Assembly: GCF_024655565.1 (NCBI RefSeq)
Contig: NZ_JANKOF010000053.1
Span: 1-33,607 of the forward strand
DNA from: Nitratireductor sp. ZSWI3
Lineage (GTDB): Bacteria > Pseudomonadota > Alphaproteobacteria > Rhizobiales > Rhizobiaceae
Length of the DNA: 33,607 nt
Direction: 5' to 3'
The position numbers and the translations under genes were made by a program. Below the pieces are notes generated by a model. It saw nothing but the letters and a program-made list of their open reading frames with translations, had not been told where the DNA came from and searched no databases. Of this stretch, positions 24,125-30,807 are shown in pieces; the first letter of the stretch is position 1; the number at the start of each line of letters is the position of its first letter.

Positions 24125-25085
24125 GACGGGGGTGATCGAGGGCGTCTATCTGAGCTCCGTCTTCGATCTCGAAAAACTCTACGGCCGCGCCTTCGCCGCC
24201 CATGCGGACACGATCCGGCTGCGCCACCCGCACGAGATCGAGGATCCGGCGGCCGTGCGCTTCGCGCTTTGCTGGCGCCCGCGCGACGATGCCTTCAGCG
24301 CCTATCCCAATCTTGGCCTTGCCAGCTCCATCGCCGCCGGCATCGACAGCATCGTCAACTGCCCGAGCCTGCCTGCCGGTGCCCTCGTCACCCGCATTCG
24401 CGACGACGACCAGGGCGACCTGATGGCCGGTTACGCGGCATGGAACGTGGTCTGGCATCACCGCAACCTGCGTCATGCCATCGTCCATGAAGCCCGGCGC
24501 GAATGGTCTCGGCAGGCGCCGGCCGATGCCGTTCCGCCGCGCAATTGCACGGTGGGCCTGTTGGGCTACGGTCTGATGGGCAGGGCCATCGCGCGCGCCG
24601 TCACGGCGATGGGGTTTCCGGTGGTGGCCGCCGTCCGCAATCCTCCGCAGAGCCCGCCATCCGCCGGGGTCGGTTTCGAAAGCGGGGAGGGGGCGGCCGA
24701 GCGCGTCGCCGCCCGCGCGAACATCCTGATCAACGTCTTGCCGCTGACGGCCGAAACGCGCGGCCTCATCGGCGCGGCGTTTTTCGCCCGCATGCCGAAA
24801 GGCGCTGCGCTCGTCCAGCTCGGCCGCGGCGAGCAGCTGATCGAGAAGGATCTCCTCGCCGCGCTCGACAGCGGCCAGCTCTCCGGGGCCTCGCTCGACG
24901 TCTTCGCCGTCGAGCCGCTGCCGCCGGAGCACCCGTTCTGGGCGGATGAGCGCATCCTCGTCACCCCGCACCAGGCCAGCGAAAGCACACCGCGCCTTGT
25001 CGCCGAGCAGGTGGCGCGCGCGGCGCAGGAATTCGTGGCGGGGCGGGTGCCGGAAACGGCGGTCGACAGGGTCAACGGATACTGA
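24117..25085 (+). CDS. D-isomer-specific 2-hydroxyacid dehydrogenase (GhrA-like)
   Basis: The product has 322 residues. The start at 24117 overlaps the M20 stop by 8 bases and follows GGAGGGGAAGC. The Rossmann motif GYGLMG is at residues 150-155. The catalytic triad of the family is in place: Arg237 (LGRGEQL), Glu266 (DVFAVEPLP) and His285 (TPHQAS). Segments NVLPLTAETRGLI and PKGAALVQLGRG are typical of the glyoxylate/hydroxypyruvate reductase A group. It would interconvert a 2-keto acid and a D-2-hydroxy acid with NAD(P)H in the cytoplasm. Only weak phosphate-binding residues follow the glycine loop (RNPPQ), which hints at NADPH. It is followed after 9 bases by the amidohydrolase gene, so the three enzymes are made together. 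Confidence 0.9.
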   Translation: MAETGVIEGVYLSSVFDLEKLYGRAFAAHADTIRLRHPHEIEDPAAVRFALCWRPRDDAFSAYPNLGLASSIAAGIDSIVNCPSLPAGALVTRIRDDDQGDLMAGYAAWNVVWHHRNLRHAIVHEARREWSRQAPADAVPPRNCTVGLLGYGLMGRAIARAVTAMGFPVVAAVRNPPQSPPSAGVGFESGEGAAERVAARANILINVLPLTAETRGLIGAAFFARMPKGAALVQLGRGEQLIEKDLLAALDSGQLSGASLDVFAVEPLPPEHPFWADERILVTPHQASESTPRLVAEQVARAAQEFVAGRVPETAVDRVNGY

Positions 25086-25094
25086 AGGACGATC

Positions 25095-26138
25095 ATGAAA
25101 GCGATTTTCGACGAACGCCAATTGCTGCACGCGCCCGCGCGCTATTTCCGCCGCGGCGCCAACATTCCCCATCCCGAGCAGGCCGAGCGCGCCATCCTCA
25201 TCCGCGACATGCTGCTGCGCAACGGCTTTCCCGTCGAGGCGCCGCGCGATTTCGGCGAGGCGCCGATCAAGGCCGTGCACGATCCCGACTATGTGGATTT
25301 CTGGAAGGACGCCCACAGCCGCTGGCAGGCCGCGGCGCCGGGCCAGGATGCCGTTCCGAACTGCCATCCCGGTCCGCGGCGCGGCCGTCCGTCCTCCACC
25401 ATTTTCGGCCAGCTCGGCTGGTGGACCACCGATACCTCCTTTCCCCTGACCGAGGGAACCTGGGAGGCGATCTACTGGTCGGCGCAGACGGCGCTCGAGA
25501 CCGCCGAGCGCGTCAAGGCCGGCAGCCGCATGGTCTACGGCCTGTGCCGGCCGCCCGGCCACCACGCGCTGTCCAACGCCTCGAATGGCTTCTGCGCCTT
25601 CAACAATGCGGCGATCGCCGCTGAGAGCCTGCGCGGCCGTTTCGGCAAGGTGGCGGTGCTCGACATCGACACGCACACGGGCAACGGCACGCTCGACATC
25701 TTCTATGAGCGCGGCGACGTGTTCGTCTGCTCGCTGCACACCGACCCCGATCTTTATCCGACCTACTATCTCGGCTACGAGGACGAGCGCGGCGAGGGGG
25801 AGGGCGCGGGCACGACGCTCAACCTCTGCCTCAAGCCCGGCGCAGACACGGAAACGATCCTTGCCCGCTTCCGCGAGGGGCTTGCGGCGATCACGGCGTT
25901 CGGCGCCGAGGCGCTGGTCGTCTCGCTCGGCTTCGACATGGCCGCGGACGACCCGCTGTCCGAGGTGCGGCTGACCGGCGACGGCTTTGCCGCCATGGCG
26001 GGCGAGATCGTCGCCCTCGGCCTGCCGACGGCGCTGATCCAGGAAGGCGGCTATCTCGGTCCGTCGCTGGCGAGGAATGCGGAGATCTTCCTGACCACCA
26101 GCCGCGCCGCCCTCGCCGCCGAGCAGGAGCCGGCCTGA
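25095..26138 (+). CDS. Histone-deacetylase-family amidohydrolase (acetylpolyamine type)
   Basis: The 347-residue cytoplasmic protein has the arginase/deacetylase fold. Zinc-site residues are present: Asp192 and His194 in DIDTHTGNG, and Asp281 in LGFDMAADDP. The catalytic His pair is 156-157 in CRPPGHHAL, and the transition-state Tyr320 lies in EGGYLG. It also has the N-terminal HPEQAERAILIRDML characteristic of bacterial acetylpolyamine amidohydrolases and relatives. After the zinc-binding His, the usual second His (HHGNG) is Thr195, a departure from the common motif. Bacterial members split acetylated polyamines or other short amides. It is the last gene of the catabolic run, and a long inverted repeat follows. 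It probably removes an acyl or amide group from the imported molecule or a product of it; the true substrate is not known. Confidence 0.9.
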   Translation: MKAIFDERQLLHAPARYFRRGANIPHPEQAERAILIRDMLLRNGFPVEAPRDFGEAPIKAVHDPDYVDFWKDAHSRWQAAAPGQDAVPNCHPGPRRGRPSSTIFGQLGWWTTDTSFPLTEGTWEAIYWSAQTALETAERVKAGSRMVYGLCRPPGHHALSNASNGFCAFNNAAIAAESLRGRFGKVAVLDIDTHTGNGTLDIFYERGDVFVCSLHTDPDLYPTYYLGYEDERGEGEGAGTTLNLCLKPGADTETILARFREGLAAITAFGAEALVVSLGFDMAADDPLSEVRLTGDGFAAMAGEIVALGLPTALIQEGGYLGPSLARNAEIFLTTSRAALAAEQEPA

Positions 26139-26186
26139 GCGGTCGGCGCATCTCATCTTCTGCCTGGAGCACCGGGTGCCCGTTCG

Positions 26187-26360
26187 CCCCCCTCTGCCCT
26201 GCCGGGCATCTCCCCCTCAAGGGGGGAGATTAGCGGACATCGACGGATAGCATTTTCTGCGACGTTCGATACTTGGTCGAAATCGCTGCGGCCATCCAAT
26301 CTCCCCCCTTGAGGGGGAGATGGCCGCCCCGTTCGACAAGCTCAGGAGGCCAGAGGGGGG
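26187..26360. repeat. Long inverted repeat, copy 2 (unequal arms)
   Basis: The left arm 26187-26231 is nearly identical to the left arm of the 19100 copy. The right arm starts at 26298 and matches its complement for 25 bases, then differs: it carries GGCC words instead of the expected GCCC and a 21-base replacement (26327-26347) containing TTCGACAAGCTCAGG, before ending in CAGAGGGGGG. The loop of 66 bases is unrelated to that of the other copy. It occupies most of the 350-bp gap between two convergent genes (26139-26488); the rest is the 26373 repeat, and there is no gene here. Confidence 0.82.
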
Positions 26361-26372
26361 TGTGCCGCAGGC

Positions 26373-26439
26373 TGGAGCGGGATGAGGAAAGGTGTGAAGC
26401 GGCTTTCCGCCTGCATCCTGCTCCAACTGGTTGAAAGCG
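26373..26439 (-). repeat. 67-nt rhizobial repeat, copy 2
   Basis: This is the reverse-orientation counterpart of 9726-9792: read on the minus strand it has GTTGGAGCAGGATGCAGGCG and the same CCGCTTCACAC, ending at CATCCCGCTCCA. Both copies can fold through GGAGC...GCTCC. It lies 12 bases after the long inverted repeat, next to the 3' end of the oxidoreductase gene. Confidence 0.75.
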
Positions 26440-26488
26440 CGATCCAATGCTGCCGGACCGAGCCCGCACGACCGGCAATCCACTTCCG

Positions 26489-27613
26489 TCAGCCCTGCAC
26501 CTTGACCCGTCGCCCCTCGCGCGCCGAGGCGGCGATGGCGTGGATGACCTTCTCGAACTCCAGCGCCTCGGCGAAGTCCGGCCCGACCTTGTCGCCGCCG
26601 GCGATCTCGCCGAGGAACGCGCCTGCCTCCAGCACCTTCAGGTCGTTGAAGCCGAGCTGATGGCCGGGCGCCGGGCAGAAGACGCCATAGGGCGCGTGCG
26701 CCGGTCCGGTGAGGATGGTCTTGAACCCCTGCTCGCCGGCCGGTCCCTCGTTGCGGTAGAGCTGCAGCTCGTTCATGCGCTCCTGCTCGAAGGCGATCAT
26801 GCCCTTCGTGCCGTGCACCTCGAAGGCAAGCTTGTTCTTGCGCCCCCAGGCCGAGCGCGAGGTGCACAGGACGCCCTGCGCGCCGCTCGCAAAGCGCACC
26901 AGCGCCGAGGCGACGTCCTCGTTCTCGACCCTGCCTCGGCCCGAGCCGTCCGGCAGGGGACGCGTCTCGTGGATCGTCTGCATGTCGGCGATCAGGCTGT
27001 CGACCGGTCCCATCAGGCCATAGGCCATGGAGACGAGATGGCAGCCGAGATCGCCGAGCGCGCCAAGCCCGGCTTCCTCCATGCGCGCCCGCCAGGTCCA
27101 GGCAAGGTCGGGGTCGGCCTGGTAGTCCTCGTCGACGAAGCCGCGGAAATGCACCGGCCGGCCGATGGCGCCGTCGGCGATCAGTTGCCGGGCATGGGCG
27201 AAGGCCGGGTTCTTGATGTAATTGTAGCCGACCATGGTCTTCACGCCGGCCCTGGCTGCGGCCAGCGCCATCGTCCGGCCTTCCTCCAGCGTCAGGCCCA
27301 TCGGCTTCTCGCAATAGACGTGCTTGCCGGCCTTGATGGCGGCGAGCGCCATTTCGCAATGCATCCGGTTGGGCGTGGTGATCGACACGATCTCCACCGC
27401 CGGATCGTTTACCAGCGCCCGCCAATCATCTGTCGCGCGGGCAAAGCCGAACTGCCCGGCCATCTGCCGCGCCCGCTCGGCGGGCGTGTCGCAGAGCAGC
27501 TCCAGCCGCGCCGCGGGCACGTCTCCCAGCACCGCCTTCGCCGCGCGGAAAGCCAGCGCGTGCGTCTTGCCCATGAAACCCGTGCCGATCAGGCCGATGC
27601 TGATTTCGCGCAT
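26489..27613 (-). CDS. iolY: Gfo/Idh/MocA-family oxidoreductase, IolY-like
   Basis: The product has 374 residues. GGAGG is placed 6 bases before the ATG at 27613; the frame runs 7 codons further up without support. The N-terminal Rossmann domain has GTGFMGKTHA (NAD-binding loop, about residues 9-18) and the family motif EKPMGL (about 98-103) with the catalytic Lys. The C-terminal domain (about 130-370) holds the active-site Asp/His pair in LGALGDLGCHLVSMAYGLMG. It would oxidise an inositol or related polyol with NAD. In S. meliloti an oxidoreductase gene of this family, iolY, is linked to iolRCDEB; position beside iolR and the shared IolR-type site suggest the same role. The symbol is given on context and is less certain than the family. 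Here the gene faces away from iolR instead of preceding it on the same strand. Confidence 0.85.
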   Translation of the reverse strand: MREISIGLIGTGFMGKTHALAFRAAKAVLGDVPAARLELLCDTPAERARQMAGQFGFARATDDWRALVNDPAVEIVSITTPNRMHCEMALAAIKAGKHVYCEKPMGLTLEEGRTMALAAARAGVKTMVGYNYIKNPAFAHARQLIADGAIGRPVHFRGFVDEDYQADPDLAWTWRARMEEAGLGALGDLGCHLVSMAYGLMGPVDSLIADMQTIHETRPLPDGSGRGRVENEDVASALVRFASGAQGVLCTSRSAWGRKNKLAFEVHGTKGMIAFEQERMNELQLYRNEGPAGEQGFKTILTGPAHAPYGVFCPAPGHQLGFNDLKVLEAGAFLGEIAGGDKVGPDFAEALEFEKVIHAIAASAREGRRVKVQG

Positions 27614-27629
27614 GGAAGTCCTCCTCCAC

Positions 27630-27674
27630 CGCATCGCTGCGAAGTCGAAAACGATCTTCGCAATGCACGATGCG
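27630..27674. repeat. Short hairpin repeat, copy 3 (diverged)
   Basis: CGCATCG (27630-27636) pairs with CGATGCG (27668-27674), and TGCGAAG...CTTCGCA forms the inner stem with one bulge. The outer stem and the tail with GCTGCAGCG downstream match the copy at 30694; the core differs more. It lies 17 bases before the oxidoreductase start, in the space shared with the iolR promoter. Confidence 0.65.
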
Positions 27675-27730
27675 TCGTTAAAGATGCTGCAGCGTGTTTA
27701 TGCATCCGATGGAAACGCACCGCGCCGCAA

Positions 27731-27746
27731 TGGAATTTTTATTCCA
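27731..27746. promoter_or_regulatory. IolR operator between iolY and iolR
   Basis: TGGAATTTTTATTCCA contains GGAA-N6-TTCC, the palindrome shown to be bound by IolR in S. meliloti. It lies 52 bases before the iolR start and 118 before the divergent oxidoreductase start, so one site could control both genes, including iolR itself. Confidence 0.85.
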
Positions 27747-27797
27747 ATTGCGTTAGGATTGGGATGGGTGTTTTGTCAAGCGAAAGAGGGGCCGTGC

Positions 27798-28616
27798 ATG
27801 ACCGAGGTTTCCGCTCCCGCATCGATCGAGGAACTGCTCGACCGGATGCTGGAGGTGTCGGACGGGTTGCCGAAAAGATTGAAGCAGTGCGCCGACTATG
27901 TGGCGGCCAATCCGGACCGGATCGCCGTGTCGACCGTCGCCGAGATGGCGGACGGGGCGGGGGTCAAGCCGTCCGCCTTCATGCGCTTCTGCCAGGTGCT
28001 CGGCTTTTCCGGCTTTTCGCAGATGCAGCGCCTGTTCCGCGATTCCTACGCCCAGAACTGGCCCGATTATGCGACGCGGCTGGAAAAGCTGCGCGAGAGC
28101 GGCGCCGGCAGCCCCTCGGCGCTTCTTGCCGAGTTCATCGAAGCCGGGCGGCTGTCGCTCGAAAATCTCGCCAAGACGATCGATCCGCGCACGCTGGACG
28201 CCGCCATCAAGACGCTGTCCGAAGCCAACATGGTTCACATCATCGGGCTGCGCCGGGCGTTTTCGGTCGCCGCCTATTTCGCCTATGCGTTCGAGAAGAT
28301 GAGCGTGCCCACCATGCTGCACGACACGGTGGGGGCGCTCGACAGCCGGCACGCCATCCGCCGGGGCGACGCGGTGATCGCCATCACCTTTGCGCCCTAC
28401 ACGCCCGAGACCATCGAACTGGCCGAGGCGGCGCGCGCCGCAGGCGCCGAGGTGGTGGCCATCACGGATGCGATCGCCAGTCCGCTCCGGCCGATCACCC
28501 CGCTTTTGCTGACCGTTTCGGAAGCCGATTTCGGCGACTTCCGGTCCCTGTCGGCAACCCTGTCGCTGGCGGTCGCGCTGGTGGTGGCGGTCGGGGCGAG
28601 CGGGCGGCAGAAATAG
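27798..28616 (+). CDS. iolR: RpiR-family regulator of inositol catabolism
   Basis: The product has 272 residues. GAGGGG precedes the ATG at 27798; an upstream in-frame ATG at about 27762 lacks a ribosome binding site. The N-terminal helix-turn-helix (about residues 8-85) has LPKRLKQCADYVAANPDRIAVSTVAEMADGAGVKPSAFMRFCQVLGFSGFSQMQRLFRD in its usual order: helix, turn, recognition segment VKPSAFMRFCQ, then the GFSGFSQMQ linker. The C-terminal SIS domain (about 110-265), with VHIIGLRRAFSVA and ITFAPYTPETIELAEAARAAGA, senses a phosphorylated sugar-like ligand. In S. meliloti IolR represses iol genes until an inositol-derived metabolite is present. Both GGAA-N6-TTCC sites and the iolC-D-E genes next to it support the assignment. 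Confidence 0.92.
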   Translation: MTEVSAPASIEELLDRMLEVSDGLPKRLKQCADYVAANPDRIAVSTVAEMADGAGVKPSAFMRFCQVLGFSGFSQMQRLFRDSYAQNWPDYATRLEKLRESGAGSPSALLAEFIEAGRLSLENLAKTIDPRTLDAAIKTLSEANMVHIIGLRRAFSVAAYFAYAFEKMSVPTMLHDTVGALDSRHAIRRGDAVIAITFAPYTPETIELAEAARAAGAEVVAITDAIASPLRPITPLLLTVSEADFGDFRSLSATLSLAVALVVAVGASGRQK

Positions 28617-28641
28617 AATTTTGATGTTGATTTTATCTGAG

Positions 28642-28663
28642 TAATGGAACATATCTTCCATTA
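28642..28663. promoter_or_regulatory. IolR operator before iolC
   Basis: Arms TAATGGAA (28642-28649) and TTCCATTA (28656-28663) form a perfect 8+8 inverted repeat around 6 bases, containing GGAA-N6-TTCC. It lies 140 bases before the iolC start in the 186-bp iolR-iolC gap, implying that iolCDE have their own IolR-controlled promoter. Confidence 0.88.
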
Positions 28664-28802
28664 TTGCCGATGGACGAATGCCGCCCCACCGGCAGCCCGT
28701 CGGTGCCCGCGCCGGGAGGAAACAGTGGCGCGAGCGCGGCATCACGAGGGGGATTGCCTCTCCCTTCCGTGACGGCTGAACGAATCCATGGAGGAGACTG
28801 CG

Positions 28803-30752
28803 ATGAAGCCCCTCGACCTCATCACCATCGGCCGCTCCTCGGTCGATCTCTACGGCGCGCAGGTGGGCGGGCGCCTGGAGGATATGGGCTCCTTCAACAA
28901 ATATCTCGGCGGCTCGCCGACCAACATCGCCGCCGGCACGGCGAGGCTCGGCCTGAAATCGGCGCTCATCACCCGCGTCGGCAACGAGCATATGGGCCGC
29001 TTCATCCGCGAGGAGCTTCAGCGTGAGGGCGTTGACACGCGCGGCGTCGTCACCGACCCCGAAAGGCTGACGGCGCTGGTGCTGCTCGGCATCCGCGACC
29101 AGGAGCAGTTTCCGCTGATCTTCTATCGCGAGAACTGTGCCGACATGGCGCTCGACGCGGACGACATCGATTCCGCCTTCATCGCCGAGGCGCGCTGCGT
29201 CTGCGCCACCGGCACGCATCTTTCGCACCCGCGCACCGAGGCCGCGGTGCTGAAGGCGCTGCGGCTGGCGCGGGAGAACCAGGCGCTGACGGCGCTCGAC
29301 ATCGATTACCGACCCAATCTGTGGGGGCTCGCCGGCCACGACGCCGGTGAAAGCCGCTTCATCGAATCCCAGCGCGTCACGGCCAAGCTGCAGGCCACCC
29401 TGCCGCTGTTCGACCTGATCGTCGGCACGGAGGAGGAGTTCCACATCGCCGGCGGCTCCACCGACACGATCGAGGCGCTGCGCGCCGTGCGCGCGCTCAC
29501 CAAGGCTGTCCTCGTCTGCAAGCGCGGGCCAATGGGCGCCTCCGCTTTCACCGGCGCGATCCCCGATACGCTGGATGAGGGTGAGGCCGGCGAGGGCTTT
29601 CCCATCGAGGTGTTCAACGTGCTCGGCGCCGGCGACGGCTTCATGTCGGGCCTGCTCAAGGGCTGGCTCTCCGGTGAGGACTGGCCGACGGCGCTGAAAT
29701 ACGCCAATGCCTGCGGCGCCTTCGCCGTCTCGCGGCACGGCTGCACGCCGGCCTATCCTTCCTGGGAGGAGCTGCAGTACTTTTTCCGCACCGGCATCCG
29801 GGACAGGGCGCTGCGCAAGGATGCGGCGCTGGAGCAGGTGCATTGGGCAACGACCAGGCATGGCGATTGGCGCGAGATGCGTGTCTTCGCCTTCGACCAC
29901 CGCATGCAGCTCGAGGCCATGGCCGACGAGGCCGGCGTGCCGCACGAGCGCATCGGCGCCTTCAAGACGCTTTGCCTGGAGGCTGCCGGAAAGGTCGCCG
30001 ACGGCCGGCACGGCTACGGCATATTGTGCGACGGGCGGCTCGGTCGCGATGCGCTCTATCGCGCCTCGGGCTCGGGCCTGTGGATCGGCCGGCCGGTGGA
30101 GTGGCCGGGCTCGCGGCCGCTGACGCTGGAGCCGTCGATCGGCCCGGATTGTGGCGGGCTCGGCGAATGGCCGCTGGAGAACGTCGTCAAGGTCCTGTGC
30201 TTCTATCATCCCGACGATGCCGCCGAGATGAAGGCCGCCCAGGAGGCGACCGTGCAGCGGCTGTTCGCCGCCAGCCGTCGCAACCGGCTGGAAATGCTGC
30301 TCGAGGTCATCCCGTCCAAGGTCGCGGCCTGCGATGATCACACGGCGGCGGCGGTCATCGAGCGCTTGTACGAGATCGGCGTTTATCCCGACTGGTGGAA
30401 GCTCGAGCCGATGACCTCGCGGGAGGCCTGGCGCAACGCCTGCGAGGCCATCCGGCGCAACGACCCCTATACGCGCGGCATCGTCGTGCTCGGCCTCGAC
30501 GCGCCGGCGGAGGAGCTGGAGGAGAGCTTTGCGGTTGCGGCGGGCTTCGACCTGGTGAAAGGTTTCGCCGTCGGCCGCACCATTTTCGCCGACGCCGCCC
30601 GGCGCTGGCTGAAGGGCGAGATCGACGATGCGGCGGCGGTCGCCGACATGACGGCGCGGTACGGCGAACTCTGCGCGGTCTGGGACCGTGCACGCGCATC
30701 GGCCCGAAAGCCGGAACCGGTTTTCGGCAAGCACGATGCGCAACTCGGATAA
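28803..30752 (+). CDS. iolC: 5-dehydro-2-deoxygluconokinase fused to DUF2090 aldolase-like domain
   Basis: The product has 649 residues. GGAGGAG lies 6 bases before the ATG at 28803. Residues about 1-320 are a PfkB/ribokinase-type kinase: LITIGRSSVDLYGAQVGGRLEDM at the start, GGSPTNIAAGTARLGL, and the anion-hole motif GAGDGF with catalytic Asp278. Residues about 345-640 form the DUF2090 domain (FDHRMQLEAMADEAG) with predicted 2-deoxy-5-keto-gluconate-6-phosphate aldolase activity, a fusion usual in proteobacterial IolC. The kinase phosphorylates 5-dehydro-2-deoxygluconate from inositol; the second half would cleave it. The last 19 codons (631-649) lie inside a hairpin repeat, so the C-terminus is repeat-derived and probably not needed for activity. 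Confidence 0.95.
   Translation: MKPLDLITIGRSSVDLYGAQVGGRLEDMGSFNKYLGGSPTNIAAGTARLGLKSALITRVGNEHMGRFIREELQREGVDTRGVVTDPERLTALVLLGIRDQEQFPLIFYRENCADMALDADDIDSAFIAEARCVCATGTHLSHPRTEAAVLKALRLARENQALTALDIDYRPNLWGLAGHDAGESRFIESQRVTAKLQATLPLFDLIVGTEEEFHIAGGSTDTIEALRAVRALTKAVLVCKRGPMGASAFTGAIPDTLDEGEAGEGFPIEVFNVLGAGDGFMSGLLKGWLSGEDWPTALKYANACGAFAVSRHGCTPAYPSWEELQYFFRTGIRDRALRKDAALEQVHWATTRHGDWREMRVFAFDHRMQLEAMADEAGVPHERIGAFKTLCLEAAGKVADGRHGYGILCDGRLGRDALYRASGSGLWIGRPVEWPGSRPLTLEPSIGPDCGGLGEWPLENVVKVLCFYHPDDAAEMKAAQEATVQRLFAASRRNRLEMLLEVIPSKVAACDDHTAAAVIERLYEIGVYPDWWKLEPMTSREAWRNACEAIRRNDPYTRGIVVLGLDAPAEELEESFAVAAGFDLVKGFAVGRTIFADAARRWLKGEIDDAAAVADMTARYGELCAVWDRARASARKPEPVFGKHDAQLG
30694..30741. repeat. 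Short hairpin repeat, copy 2, in the end of iolC
   Basis: CCGAAAGCCGG (30704-30714) pairs with CCGGTTTTCGG (30717-30727; one G-T wobble) across AA, enclosed by GCGCATCG/CGATGCGC-like ends (30694 and 30734-30741). It is the same family as 7013-7060. It is translated as the last residues of iolC and is followed 9 bases later by the stop, so its insertion set the present stop codon. Confidence 0.8.
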
Positions 30753-30807
30753 TCTGCAGCGTCCTGACGGACGCACGGCGCTGCAGGGCACGCAAGGGAG
30801 AAGCGGC

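Noticed and set aside
19100-26360. CRISPR array
   Set aside because: The repeats are few, kilobases apart and inverted, not direct and regularly spaced.
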